Shown one piece after another: positions 20,425 to 31,972 of a DNA stretch of 64,000 nt. Every line of letters begins with the position of its first letter. Within the stretch, counting starts at the first letter, position 1. The notes under the pieces were generated by a model that had not been told where the DNA came from, ran no database searches, and saw only the letters and a list, made by a program, of their open reading frames with translations. The translations under genes and the position numbers were made by a program. Source of the stretch: Xanthostigma xanthostigma (Eukaryota; Arthropoda; Insecta; Raphidioptera; Raphidiidae); contig OY754464.1 in NCBI GenBank assembly GCA_963575645.1, positions 74,560,948 to 74,624,947 on the forward strand, read 5' to 3'.

Positions 20425-21216
20425 TTAATTATGCTATAACAAACTTCTGCAGTTGGACACAAGCACTGACAATATAGAAAAGTTTAATTGGGCATCTCAG
20501 TTAAAAAAATATGTTTTAATCGGTGATGGCGAAGATGTTTGGAAATTGGAATGCATAAGATTGTGCAACAGTGAATAACCGATTGCTTTCGATATTAAAA
20601 AATATTGAAGGTAATTTAATCAGGGAAGACCAATTAAGAATTCAATTATCGTCATTTAATAGTCAATATAAATTTTTAATAATAGACACATAATGAAATT
20701 GAACCCTACTTGACATATCAAATAAATATAAACAAATTAAGAATATTTTGTCAACTCCGGCTAATGAGAGATGATTACTTTCGCATATATTTTAAGGGCA
20801 ATTCATACGGTTTTGATACTGAAAATATATGCAGCTTATGTAACTTATATTATGAAAAAGAAACTTTATTTCATTTTCTAGTACGTTTCCCAATTTACAA
20901 GGGTATTCGAGTGCAATTTCTTCCAGAAATTACAAAATTTACAGTAGATACAAATTTTGCACAACTATTATTAACAACAAACAGTTTTTCAAAAGTTAAT
21001 AATTTGTATTACTATGTTATAAATGCGTTAAATTGAGATCGTTTATAATTAACGAATGATATAACTCATTATTTATTTTTATGTTTTGCTACTCTGATCA
21101 GATTTGTTTTGTATTTTTAGAATTTTTAAAACTATACACTTTATTAGAAGTAATACTAGAATCAAACCCTTGTTATAAGATGTATATCTTCATAAACAAT
21201 AAATTTATTATTATTA
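20425..21216 (+). pseudogene. 5'-truncated non-LTR retrotransposon with 19-bp target duplication
   Basis: Reading frames on the plus strand give 'FNWASQLKKYVLIGDGEDVW' (about 20488), a stop, then a 108-residue frame (20710-21036) with 'ICSLCN' and 'ETLFHFL', the Cys/His knuckle region at the C-terminus of reverse transcriptases. The final Cys expected in that knuckle is replaced by Phe ('VRFPIY'). The 3' UTR ends in (TTA)n. TTTATTCAATAATGAATAT lies on both sides (20406-20424, 21217-21235), which fixes the insertion. All of the endonuclease and the catalytic polymerase region are missing. Confidence 0.85.
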
Positions 21217-21235
21217 TTTATTCAATAATGAATAT

Positions 21236-22319
21236 GTAATTATTTTAACATTCCACTGAATTGATCGAAATTTCTCGAAGCTCGGTTCTCTCCATTCGAA
21301 ACGAAGAACCTTGCCTCGATAGCAATACTAGTGAAATTTCATATTCTGTACCTTTTCGTTTAATAAGCATCTGAGTATTAAAGAACGTAATCCAAATAAT
21401 AATAATATTTTTATTCAAAGTGGTAAAAGCAGCATTTTGAAATTAGTGTTTTGCTGTTTCCAAAAACCATTGCGGTTCTTAATGCTTCAACACTGTGGTT
21501 TTAAATTTATTCAATGGTTTCTCTATATATATTGACAGTGAGTGTGAAAAGTTTCTCTGGCGTCGTTTTTAACGATTTGGCTGTCCAAAGCGCGCTTGTT
21601 TCTCTCACACACACGCACAAGCAGCACAGACACTCCGTACAGCGGAGAGCGAGTTTGAAATCCTGCTTTCGGTTCAATCTGTTTCTCTAATCCTCACTAA
21701 GTCAGGTCGTCGCCGGATCACACCTCGAACCCTGATGCAAAGACAAATACGTATTGTAGCAACGCAAACGTCCAAAAAGTCACGTGTCTCACGGGAAACA
21801 TTTGAATATAACTAAGTTGGGTCCATTCCATGTCAAATCGACCCCTTTTGATTTAGATGAATTTCGGTGAAGAGTTTTCTTTTATATGCGAAAGAAAAAC
21901 ATTTTTTTTTTTCAAAAGTTTGCAAAATTCAAAATTTTATCATTTATCCGGTTTTTCAAGTTTATTTTTTAAATATCTCGAAAACTATTATAGTAACAGA
22001 AATGGACCAAAGTTCATTTTAAAGAGGATAATATTTGGGGTTATGAAAAAAATTTAAAAAAGTAATAATAATATATTTCGAAGAAAAATTAAAAAATAAA
22101 TTTGTTGTTTAGTAAACGCCAGTTTCTGAAGTATTGGTTCTTCAGTTACTATTATTTAGAACAGAGTGATGAGATTGTATTAACGCAGACAATTGTGATC
22201 CTTTATAATTTATATGGACTACTCTATCTGGCGGCGAAACTTACAACTATATTCAGGTAAACATGATTTTAATCGTACTGTGAATCGGTACTGTTAATGG
22301 TGTTTTTTTTTTATTATAA
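21236..22319. other. No recognisable gene
   Basis: 21540-21760 is richer in GC and contains (CA)n-like runs; otherwise AT-rich. The 66-codon open frame at 21857-22057 has no motif. Nothing else seen. Confidence 0.4.
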
Positions 22320-22931
22320 TGTAACAAAATTGCTATAGTCTGTGGCGGAAAGTATTTATTTACGATATTAACTGTTTAACAAACAGTAAAAACACACAAA
22401 CGAAAGCGTATAGCGTTAACAGAAATAAAACTAATAGTTCTAAATTATACAATGTAAGACTAAGTAACAAAGATTAAAGAAATATGTACAAAGAAATATT
22501 CAATTCACACTAAAACACAACACAGAGTTTATCAGCGCACTTGTCTATTCACTTGAAGTTATTTATTTATTTACCACTCACTAGAGTTATATTTATTTTA
22601 TTAGATTAACAGAATTTATGTTGTAATGCTAGAGCAAGCACAATTTATGTAACCGACTGTACGTCCACTCACTGCTAACACGCTGTAACTGACTGAACTC
22701 AACTGACTCACGCCCTTCCTCTGGCCGCCTTTTATAGATTTTGGTCTATGTTCTGGAAACTTCGAATAGGGATTTCCTCACCTCACCACGCGTCCGAGTG
22801 CTGACTACCTGCATTCATTGTTGCATGCGTGGGCGCCTCTAACGGTCGGATGTCCGTTACCTGCCTTCATTGTTTGTTCGTTGACCTTCGATCATTTAGT
22901 AGACTTTTCTAGAAATTCCATAGACGTAACA
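22320..22931 (-). mobile_element. Solo LTR, family M (approximate ends)
   Basis: On the minus strand the unit starts TGTTACGTCTATGG (22931), has a promoter-like TATAAAAGGCGGCC (near 22736), a following initiator-rich stretch of AGTCAGT repeats and an AATAAA-like region, and ends near 22320 with TGTTACA. This organisation resembles the LTR of a Ty3/gypsy-type element. No gag or pol sequence is adjacent. No matching target duplication was found, so the limits are uncertain. Confidence 0.6.
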
Positions 22932-23258
22932 TTGTGGGGTAAAAATGCGCAACAATAATAATAATAAAAAGCGTTGAATAAATTAATAAATTACTTATTA
23001 TGGAACCTTCGAAGTTTTCACCTCATGCAAATAAAAATAAAAAGTTGGACTGTTTAGTAAAAGGCTGTAATAGTACCACGTCATTTTAATGCAGATGATT
23101 AAATATTTTACCAAATAAGTAGATAAATTATATTTAGTCTTAATATTGAAAACTTATTTTATTAATTGAATAGCTATTATTAAATAACATTAAGAATTTT
23201 GATAGAAAAAAGAATAATGTTAACATCAAACTCAAAATACATTTTGACAGATGGCTAT
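22932..23258. other. No recognisable feature
   Basis: AT-rich, with an (ATA)n run near 22952-22967. Confidence 0.45.
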
Positions 23259-24205
23259 TTTTAACCGACGAAAAACAAAAACGGAGGAGGTTCTCAATTC
23301 GACGCGTATATTTTTTTTTTGTTTTTTTTTTTATTTATGTATGACCACGCATAACTTTTTACAGAGTAGTCCGATTTTGATAATTATTTTTTTGTTTGAA
23401 AGGGTATACCTCGAAGCTGGTCCCATATAAATTTGGTAAAAAAATTCCAACCCTAAGGGTAGGAAAACAGGGGATGATTGATTGTTCACTCACTGATTGT
23501 AATGTATGACCACACATAACTTTTTACAAAGTGGTCCAATTTTGATAATTATTTTTTTATTGGATAGGGTATACCTCGAGGTTCGTCTCATATAAATTTG
23601 GAAAAAAAAACTCCTACCCTAAGGGTGGGAAAATAGGGGTGATTTATAGTTCACTCACAGATTTTCATGCTGAGTTGTGTATTACAATTATAAATTATAT
23701 AGCCACAAAAAATTATAAAATAAAAACTTTTAACCGACGAAAAACAAAAACGGAGGAGGTTCTCAATTCGACGCGTATATTTTTTTTTTGTTTTTTTTTT
23801 TTTTTTATTTATGTATGACCACGCATAACTTTTTACAGAGTAGTCCGATTTTGATAATTATTTTTTTGTTTGAAAGGGTATACCCCGAAGCTGGTCCCAT
23901 ATAAATTTGGTAAAAAAATTCCAACCCTAAGGGTAGGAAAACAGGGGATGATTGATTGTTCACTCACTGATTGTAATGTATGACCACACATAACTTTTTA
24001 CAGAGTGGTCCAATTTTGATAATTATTTTTTTATTGGATAGGGTATACCTCGAGGTTCGTCTCATATAAATTTGGAAAAAAAAACTCCTACCCTAAGGGT
24101 GGGAAAATAGGGGTGATTTATAGTTCACTCACAGATTTTCATGCTGAGTTGTGTATTACAATTATAAATTATATAGCCACAAAAAATTATAAAATAAAAA
24201 CTTTT
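23259..24205 (+). repeat. Repeat O, recent tandem duplication (~470 bp x2)
   Basis: The unit from 'TTAACCGACGAAAAACAAAA' to 'TATAAAATAAAAACTTTT' occurs at about 23261-23730 and again at 23731-24205, almost identical apart from T-run length. Each unit itself holds two diverged halves starting 'TGTATGACCACGCATAACTT' and 'TGTATGACCACACATAACTT'. A third, single copy is at 47373-47831. Sequences like this are common in lepidopteran genomes in my recollection; no search was run. Confidence 0.92.
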
Positions 24206-24686
24206 TAACAAAAAAATTAAACCGCCGAAAAACTGAAAAGCAAAAAATAATAAATCTTTTTATTTAACTAAGTTCTATTTAAGTAGTTGAACGTATGTGA
24301 TAGTCTAGTATATCTAAGTAATTTTGAGTCGGCGTCAAACAATCAATGAACAAAGATCACTAAAAGAAATAACCAAATCAAATTAACAATGATACGTGAA
24401 ATCTCCAGCGATAAACATTAACATTCCAAACATGCGCTCTCCACACGACCACTCGCAAAGACGTGTGCCTTCAGTGTGTGCCCATTCGGGTTGCTCTGTC
24501 GCTGACATTAACTTCGTGAACGCTCAGAGATTTCCGGCGAAGGATTGTTGACGCCGACTCAAAATTACTTAGATATACTAGACTGTCACATACGTTCAAC
24601 TACTTAAATAGAACTTAGTTAAATAAAAACATTTATTATTTTTTGCGTTTCAGTTTTTCGGCGGTTTAACTTTTTTGTTAAAAAGT
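24203..24686. mobile_element. Foldback element P, copy 1, with ~135-bp arms
   Basis: The left arm 'AACAAAAAAATTAAACCGCC' to about 24338 ('GAGTCGGCGTCAA') is the reverse complement of about 24551-24680. The GC-richer core (24340-24550) is in the opposite orientation to the core of P copy 2 (47832-48299). It abuts repeat O in both places. Confidence 0.88.
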
Positions 24687-25716
24687 TTTTTTAGGTTAGG
24701 AACTTACTTATTGCAATAAAGTAATGTTTCAATAATATATTTCCAAAGTTCATCAACACTGCAATGATATAATATCTTTATTTACTACTTTTATTTCATG
24801 TGAATTACTCTTTAAATCGGAAGTTTGTACATAGAGAGCATTAAAATTCACCTTACTTGAAGGTTCTGTTTCACATGAACGCCTCGTTACAATAGAATTT
24901 TAAAAAAGGAAAAACTAAGTGTCGATTTTTGTCACATTTCGATGGCCGCAAAAATAAAATATTTCAATTAGATTAAACGAGATCGAAGTCGAGAAACGTG
25001 TCCGTTGTTTTTCTCTGTATCATGGTAACATTATGATCGCCGGTTCGCTACCCCACATTCTCTCGCGATGTGAGCCCGCTGATGGAACTTTCCTGTTGAC
25101 CTATTGGTTGGACAACCACCATCTCTCATCAGTCCCCACTGAGCTTTTAACCTCGCGTCCCATTCCCTATTCGATGATGGTTTTGTAAAAATGAGAACTC
25201 TCGTCGCGCCTTATCGTTCTAACGCCACTGAGAAATTTTTAATTTACAATTTTCAATTACCTTTTCTTTTACTGATGTTTTTTACGCCGATGTAATTCCC
25301 ACTGCAAACTAATTAACTACTTTCAAAAGGTTTGTATACGTATTTTTAAATTTCGAAAACTTCAGTTTGATTTATTTGCTGCATTAATATTCACCTCAAT
25401 TACAGTTTTTTAATAACAACTGTCTCTTTTTATTTTAAATGGAAATTTAAAAATAATTTTAAGACATCTATTATTTATCTTATTTACTACAAAATATTTA
25501 TTTTGAAAAAAATTAATAATATTATTATTTCTGTTATATTCTATTCTATCCTCAACCAAAACCTCCCTTTATCGTTATATTTATTGTTTTATTGTTATTA
25601 TTTATTTTTCATTTTTTATTTAATAATATTTTTTTACTAATTTTTATAAATCATGGAACACCTTCCAATCGTAACTTTTCACAAATATATTACGGATTCA
25701 AACAAAAGATTCGATC
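24687..25716. other. No recognisable gene
   Basis: 25020-25240 is richer in GC; the rest is very AT-rich. No open frame or repeat of note. Confidence 0.45.
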
Positions 25717-25720
25717 TTAA

Positions 25721-26141
25721 GAGTATTCGTCCCTGCAAATACCCTCTGCACCCTTCATCTCAAATCTTTTCCCCTCGCCTAAAAACGGTTCGCGCTCTCC
25801 CGACGCTATTTTTAAAGCTAGAGAGTTCTGGTAAACGCCAAATGAAAGACAAAGAATCAGACTACAGATCCTTCAGGCGAATTTTTTGAAAAACAGTTTC
25901 GCCTACGTGTGAAATATTACGTAAGTTATTATTTTTATCAAAAGGTTGTAAGTTTTTTCAGGAATTTTTTGTCAAAAAATTCGCCTGACGGATCTTGTAG
26001 TCTGATTCTTTGTCTTTCATTTGGCGTTTATCAGAACCCTCTAGCTTTAAAAATAGCGTCAGGAGAGCGCGAACCGTTTTTAGGCGAGGGGAAAAGATTT
26101 GAGATAAAGGGTGCAGGGGGTATTTGCAGGGACGAATACTC
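25721..26141. mobile_element. Family I foldback element, copy 2, flanked by TTAA
   Basis: Same structure as 14789-15202: arms starting 'GAGTATTCGTCCCTGCAAAT', TTAA at 25717-25720 and 26142-26145. Two 78-codon open frames read through the arms and core and are not genes. Confidence 0.92.
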
Positions 26142-26145
26142 TTAA

Positions 26146-26905
26146 TAAATGTAACTATGTGTTTCTTCGACTTCCGCTAGCGCTTCGGCCGATCACAAAA
26201 TTGGTTTGCGTCAGTAGCTATGTTTCATCTTTCGGTCAAGATGGTTTCTACAGATGCTTTTTGATTCCGCCACCTGTGAGATATCCTTATTACTACGGTG
26301 GCGGAAGTTGCAGAAACAAATCAGAAAATTGATTGCCGTCCGTAGCTATGATTCATCCTCGCGTTCAAGATGGTTTCTTGATGCAGCCATTTGTCATTCG
26401 ATGCCTTTAAAATGCTGAAACTGCGTAGACACGTTACTGCCGTCCGAAAAAAGATCTGAGTTACTCTTTAAGTAGCGCCTAAGGAAATTTTACTTCAAAA
26501 ATAATATATTGTTTACTCATGCTGGCGTTTATCCCTGTTTTCAAGACCCACAGAATTGTAAAAGCAGGACATAGAATGTGCGTTGATAGAGAGAGAAAAT
26601 AATGTGCATTACCATTAATTTTTCATTTGCTTTTGTTAATTAACCTTCTTTTGTTAACTTCATTTGTATGTTTGTATCTATGTATGTAGGTATTAAAGGA
26701 AATTATTTTTCAGTCACTTTCAGACGTCTGAATAATTTGAAAAATTGCACACGTATTAAGAACCTACGACAATATAATAATTTAAATAAATATTTATAAA
26801 TCTGAAAATAATTTATATAAACATAGTCATTTGAATGTTGTTTTTTTTAGGGTTATAATTAAATTTTGAGTTTAAAAATAACTAAAAAAAATATTGTCTG
26901 AAGAC
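26146..26905. other. No recognisable gene
   Basis: 26150-26460 is GC-richer, with imperfect internal repetition ('GTAGCTATG.TTCATC' near 26213 and 26342, each followed by 'CAAGATGGTTTCT'), but no gene was recognised. Confidence 0.4.
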
Positions 26906-26906
26906 A

Positions 26907-27197
26907 CAAGTAATTCAAGAATTACAAGGCGCGAAATTTTACATAATATACCCCAACGTTATGTTCGAAAATTGGTGTATATTTTTAACGACACTTTGAG
27001 CTTAATAATATAATTTAATTAACTTCATCTAAGAAAGATTTAAGTTACCCGGAGACGAATCGAACAAAAAACAGTTTTTTAAAATCGGTTAAGGCGTTTG
27101 GGCTGTACGCTGGATACAAAAAGGGTGACTCACAGATTCACAGACAAAGCGAGTACGTATAGGCGCTTCCAGCTAAAGCTTGGGTCACGCCTAAAAA
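26907..27197 (-). mobile_element. Family A, internally deleted inverted copy
   Basis: Minus strand: starts 'TTTTTAGGCGTGACCCAAGC', continues through 'GTACAGCCCAAACGCCTTAA' and jumps directly to the terminal block with 'GTAATTCTTGAATTAC'. Satellite and body are missing. It confirms both ends of family A. Confidence 0.8.
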
Positions 27198-27201
27198 CGC
27201 G

Positions 27202-27356
27202 CTTTTTCAGTAATGTGGACTAAAAAGTAAAAAATAATTTTTAAATATAAAAATTTTGTTCAACAGCGATAGGAAATTCTTCAACTCGTTCCTATCGCTG
27301 TTGAACATTTATTTAAAAATTATTTTATTCTTTCTAGTCCACATTGCTGTAAAAGA
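27202..27356. repeat. Foldback hairpin Q, arms ~70 bp, 13-base loop
   Basis: 'TGTTCAACAGCGATAGGAA' (ending 27275) and 'TTCCTATCGCTGTTGAACA' (from 27289) are the inner parts of arms that extend out to 'GTAATGTGGACTA' and 'TAGTCCACATTGCTG'. It lies 5 bp beyond the end of the inverted family A copy. Confidence 0.9.
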
Positions 27357-27993
27357 GCATTTTTTTAAAGTTTTTTTTAAACACTGATTTTTTTAATGCT
27401 CAGTTTTGATTAAAAGAGTTCAGTCCCAGACTGCTAATTTGCATAACAAAATTATATAAATTCCTTTACAATTTATAAGATGATTATATTAGAAGACATG
27501 ACACTAATATGAAAAGCTCTTTACCTCATTTAGTAGTCGAATTGCTTTCAATTCAGCGTTCGATAAATACTCCACTTTTTCAATAGAATTATATTTCTCT
27601 TTATATAAAATCGCATTGAAAACTTTTCGTACTTATTTACTCTTATTTTTCACTGATATAACTCTGTAGAAATGTTAAATTCTATAAGTATAATATTAAT
27701 AACGAGCCATTTTAAAGTTCAACATGTTCAAGAAATTTACTGAAGATGTCAAATCAACAGCAAGTGTTTTTAAAACATGAATTAATTAAGCAACATTTTT
27801 AAAAATACGTAGAATTCTTTGACAAAATTGAATTCTACGAGTTTATTTTCGCAGTAAAACTTCTTTACGCACGCTTAATATGAGGAGAAAGCTGGTGAAT
27901 GCGTGACGAGAGATTTACGGAAAGTGTGATCGGGCGAGGCGAACGGAAGTTGAGAGGGAGATATAAGTTAGTGAAGATAGAAAGAGGATGACA
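27357..27993. other. No recognisable feature
   Basis: AT-rich, unique within the window. Confidence 0.45.
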
Positions 27994-27995
27994 AA

Positions 27996-28182
27996 TACTT
28001 CACTGGCTAGTGGTGCCATCATGTGGCCGAAACAATAACTTCGCTGGCTAGTGGTGCCATCAGGTGGCCATAACAATTATTTCACTGGCTAGTGGCGCCA
28101 TCAGGTGGCCGAAAATATAAGCAGTACTAACAATGGAATGACGCATACTTTATTTGCCAGTGGTGCTATCGGGTGACAGAAA
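27996..28182. repeat. Minisatellite, 3 units of ~41 bp plus a diverged fourth
   Basis: Units contain 'CTGGCTAGTGGTGCCATCAG' and 'GTGGCC.AAACAAT'. The fourth unit (about 28150) is more diverged and set off by extra sequence. Confidence 0.85.
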
Positions 28183-28378
28183 AAAGTTTTGTAAACCAAC
28201 TTGCAGAGCTAAATAATATTTCATAAATATTTGCGCTTAAAATCCAACGAGAGCTAAGTAATTGCAATGTATTACTTTTGTTTTCATTATCTTTATGTTT
28301 ATATTTCTTTCTTCTTACATTAGACTGTTCATTTCGTTCTTGAACAATTTTATAAATTAATATTTTGTATTTATGATC

Positions 28379-28563
28379 TATGTGACGGCTATTTATTATG
28401 TGGCGAATAAATATTTTTACCCTCGAAGTAAGACAGAATATATTTATACCTGCGTAAACCTAATTATGTTTGGTGAATTAAATTATCGCTATTTATTCGG
28501 AGGAATAGCTACCTGAAGAACAAATGAACCGAATAAATAACTACTTCTGTTCGGTGAATATGT
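28379..28563 (-). mobile_element. Family D fragment, copy 3
   Basis: Matches the terminal 190 bp of copies 1 and 2, ending 'TGTTCGGTGAATATG'. Contains the internal inverted pair 'CTATTTATTCGGAGG' / 'CCGAATAAATAAC'. Confidence 0.75.
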
Positions 28564-28940
28564 CCATTATAGACGTTTCAATCTTGTGATACGAAACTTT
28601 GGAAACACGACATAGATTCAGTTTTCCTATTCTGAAGGGGTTCAGATTTATATGAAACGGTGTATAACAAAATATAAAATACGATATTACATAGTGCTGG
28701 GGTATTTTTATTCGCAGTATAGAAAATGAAAGCAGTGGCTCAGAAAGCTACAGCAAATGTCAAAATTTGTATCAGAAATTATGTGTGTGGAAATGAGAGG
28801 CGCATTTATATTGCAGCGATACACAGTTCAGCACCTCGACTCTCGAAGTGTGCGGCGGCAGCTGTTGCGGTCATGGGAGCGGACAAGCCTGTACTGCGCG
28901 CACACCTCGGAAACTAAACATCACTTTCAACATATACTTT
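28564..28940. other. No recognisable gene
   Basis: 28726-28920 is GC-richer with overlapping open frames of 63-84 codons that run into the family C copy. No motif recognised. Confidence 0.4.
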
Positions 28941-29913
28941 TACCATTCCAACCCACAAGTGGGGAATGGTACTAGTTTAGGTCAAAAATCACTTTTCAAA
29001 AATTTTACAATATCTTTTCACTTTGAGGTCCCACGAATCCAAAAAAAACATATTTTTGGAAAAACTGTGCGTCTGTTAGTCTGTTTGTCTGTTAGTCTGT
29101 GAACACGATACAGGTCAAACAGATGAGCGGATTGAAACCAAATTTTGGGAGTATGTTTGGTATGCAAATTTGAAGAGCCCTATTGTTTTTGGGGAAAATC
29201 GGCGCATGCGCAGATGAGATATATGCTATAACGGTGTTTTTTTATATAATAATGGTATACTTTTCATAACGGCTTATTATTCTATTTATTTTTTCAAGAA
29301 AGTTTTGTTAAAATTCTTTTTTCTAAACTTTATAGTTTTTACTTTGAGGTCCCACGAATCCAAAAAACATATTTTTGGAAAAACTGTGCGTCTGTTAGTC
29401 TGTGAACACGATACAGGTCAAACAGATGAGCGGATTGAAACCAAATTTTGGGAGTATGTTTGGTATGCAAATTTGAAGATCCCTATTGTTTTTGGGGAAA
29501 ATCGGCGCATGCGCAGATGAGATATATGCTATAACGGTGTTTTTTTATATAATAATGGTATACTTTTCATAACGGCTTATTATTCTATTTATTTTTTCAA
29601 GAAAGTTTCGTAAAAAAATTTTTTCTACACTTTATTGTTTCGGAAATATTTTGAAAATAAAAAAAATCAGCCGCTCTTTTGTTTTATGGATCTGTCAGAA
29701 ATAAACTAGTTCGGCATGCTTTGAATAATTTTTACATGACGTGAAACATATTATATAGGTAAATATGGCAACGAATAGCAAATATCATATTGAATACTAG
29801 CCATTAGCCGCGTCACCTCACGCGATATCAAAAATTTTATTTTATTTATTATAATCAAATGTCAGCATTTTTGAAGTTGGAATGGTCCCGTCGCCCAATT
29901 GGCTGGAATTTTT
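28941..29913 (-). mobile_element. Family C element, copy 2, with internal duplication
   Basis: Reverse orientation: starts 'TACCATTCCAACCCACAAGT' and ends 'CCCAATTGGCTGGAATTTTT'. Bases from about 29020 are repeated from about 29338, a direct duplication of roughly 317 bp including the 'GCGCATGCGC' motif, which explains its greater length (973 bp against 658). Confidence 0.85.
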
Positions 29914-29952
29914 TTCATACCTCGATCGAAAGTAGGTACATACTTTCGGCAC

Positions 29953-30182
29953 AAATTGTAAGGCAGAAAGTCTAACAATTACGCATTGGTGAGATTACAC
30001 GCACTGATGCGGGAATAACGTGCGTTCTTGCGACAGTAAAGCTAAAGTAACATATCAACTTACTGTTGTTTAGATGTCGTTTCCATAGCAAACCTATTAT
30101 ATTTTAGCTAATAGTCGCGACCAGCTGTCATTCGTGTTTTTACGTATAGCCTCAAAACTGCTTGCTTGGAATTTATCTTTGA
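29953..30182. repeat. Dispersed repeat R, copy 2
   Basis: Matches 1-232 from 'AATTGTAAGGCAGAAAGTCT' to 'TTGGAATTTATCTTTG'. It lies 40 bp from the family C copy. Confidence 0.75.
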
Positions 30183-31570
30183 ACAAAAATGGAACTATCA
30201 GTTTTTTTAAATTTTTGAAATAGGAAAAATATATCAATGTGGTGTAAGAAACGGGTAAGAATGGTGGAGGTTAAGGCACTTCTAAAGTCTTTTAATATTT
30301 ATAATTATAAAAAATGAGGTCAACTGATATTAAAGGACAACAAAAACATTTATAAGGAAATTATAATTTTTCTACAGCGTAAGGTACTCACAAACGATGA
30401 CATAAGTCCAATTAAGTAATGGAAAATATTGTAGCATTAGATGACAATTTAATGCTATGAGTTTTTGACAATAAAAATATAATCTATTATTTTTTTACTA
30501 CGATTCTCTTCTTGCGGTATTAATAAAAATATAATTACGTTCCAAAACTATAAGACAATATTTTATATTCATTTCATTGTCACAGTTCGTTTATTTTATT
30601 TAAAAAAATAATATGTCTTACCTTTATAATGCAGTTGTGGTCGTTTTTGGGTCTTCAACATTTTTTATTGAGGTCAGAATTGAAGACCAATCTTGGAAGA
30701 CTGAATTTTCTACTTTTTGTACAATTTTTTCAAATATTATATTGCTAAATAGTTTCATATGTTCATCCGTATTGTTCGTAAGACTAAACATACAGTTATG
30801 TAAAAGCTATTATTATTGTTAAGACACGACCATTGTTACATTGCAATATTATAACAAAAAAATATTTTTAAAAACTGTTACTTTTGGGGCACAAATCTTA
30901 AACTATCGCGCCGAATAAGCTAAATTTACTCTACCCCCCCAAAGAAGAGTAAAATACGAAAAAAAAACAGTTGTGTGGTCTTAAGAAACCACGACGCAAG
31001 TGAAACTTTTATTGGATTGTCGGCGTTGGATTGTAGACACTTATCCATCACGATTAATTATAAACAACAATATTCACATGAATACACGAATAAAAACATG
31101 TAAACACTGTACAGCACGTGCCCGCATGACAGACTGACTATGTGTTATACATACTACACGGTCAGCTGATGCTAACCATGGGCGCCGCCATATTGGCCTT
31201 GGCTGTTCTACCGAGCGCCTACTCCGAGCGCCTTTCACTTTACCCCTACTCCGCGGCCGCCTGTAATGCGACATGCAACAGACGGCCAGAAAAATTCGGG
31301 GCGATAGAATAAAAGTTTCACTTTAAAAAGTTTTTTTGTAAAGCACCGTTCCTAATAATAATAATAATAATAATGCGTTTAACGTCCAAATCTCGACTTT
31401 ATATCATTCACACCATTACTATTTTGCATCTACCACACTTCCCGTTATTTTCTACATTTTTTCAACTTTGACTAATTAATAGCAACGGACCGAATGAAGG
31501 AACTTCAAGACATTAGGATCAGGTAGGCAAGTTTTGAGCATAAGAGTTTGACAGGTAATCGGCCATGGCC
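30183..31570. other. No recognisable gene
   Basis: Mostly AT-rich. 31100-31280 is GC-rich with CpG dinucleotides but no gene. 31350-31374 is a (TAA)n microsatellite. Short open frames (30613-30822, 31074-31274) have no motif. Confidence 0.4.
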
Positions 31571-31972
31571 TTGAATAAGGAACCATTTCGATATTTATCT
31601 GAAATAATTGAGAGAAACCATGGAAAACCTCAACAAGATGGTCGGTACAGGAATAACAGTTTCTCGGCGAGAGGCAGCAGGAAAAAGTCCCAGTCACATC
31701 TGCCCCCGCCGGTATTCGAACCCGGTACCTCCCGAATGCGAGCCTAGTTCTCTCACCACTACGCCACCTCGCACGATTGATTAAGGAACCATCTCGATAT
31801 TTATCTAGAATAATTGAGAGAAACCATGGAAAACCTCAACAAGACGGCCGGTACAGGAATTACCGTTTCTCGGCGAGAGGCAGCAGGGAAAAGTACTAGC
31901 CACATCTAATCCCGCCGGGATTCGAACCCGATACCTCCCGAATGCGAGTCTAGTGCTCTTTCCACTACGCTA
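31571..31972 (-). mobile_element. Two tandem copies of the tRNA-derived SINE
   Basis: Two head-to-tail minus-strand copies (about 31571-31764 and 31765-31972) of the SINE at 14253-14428. Each has a B box in 'GTATTCGAACCCGG' or 'GGATTCGAACCCG' (reverse complement) and the body 'GAGAGGCAGCAGG'. The shared outer sequence 'AAGGAACCAT.TCGATATTTA' precedes each. Differences between them show they are not a recent duplication. Confidence 0.82.

Noticed and set aside
22320..22931. Intact LTR retrotransposon or endogenous retrovirus
   Set aside because: Only one LTR-like unit is present, with no gag, pol or env sequence on either side and no second LTR.
25653..26145. Two 78-residue proteins
   Set aside because: They read through the arms and core of foldback element I, and the same arms recur at 14789-15202.
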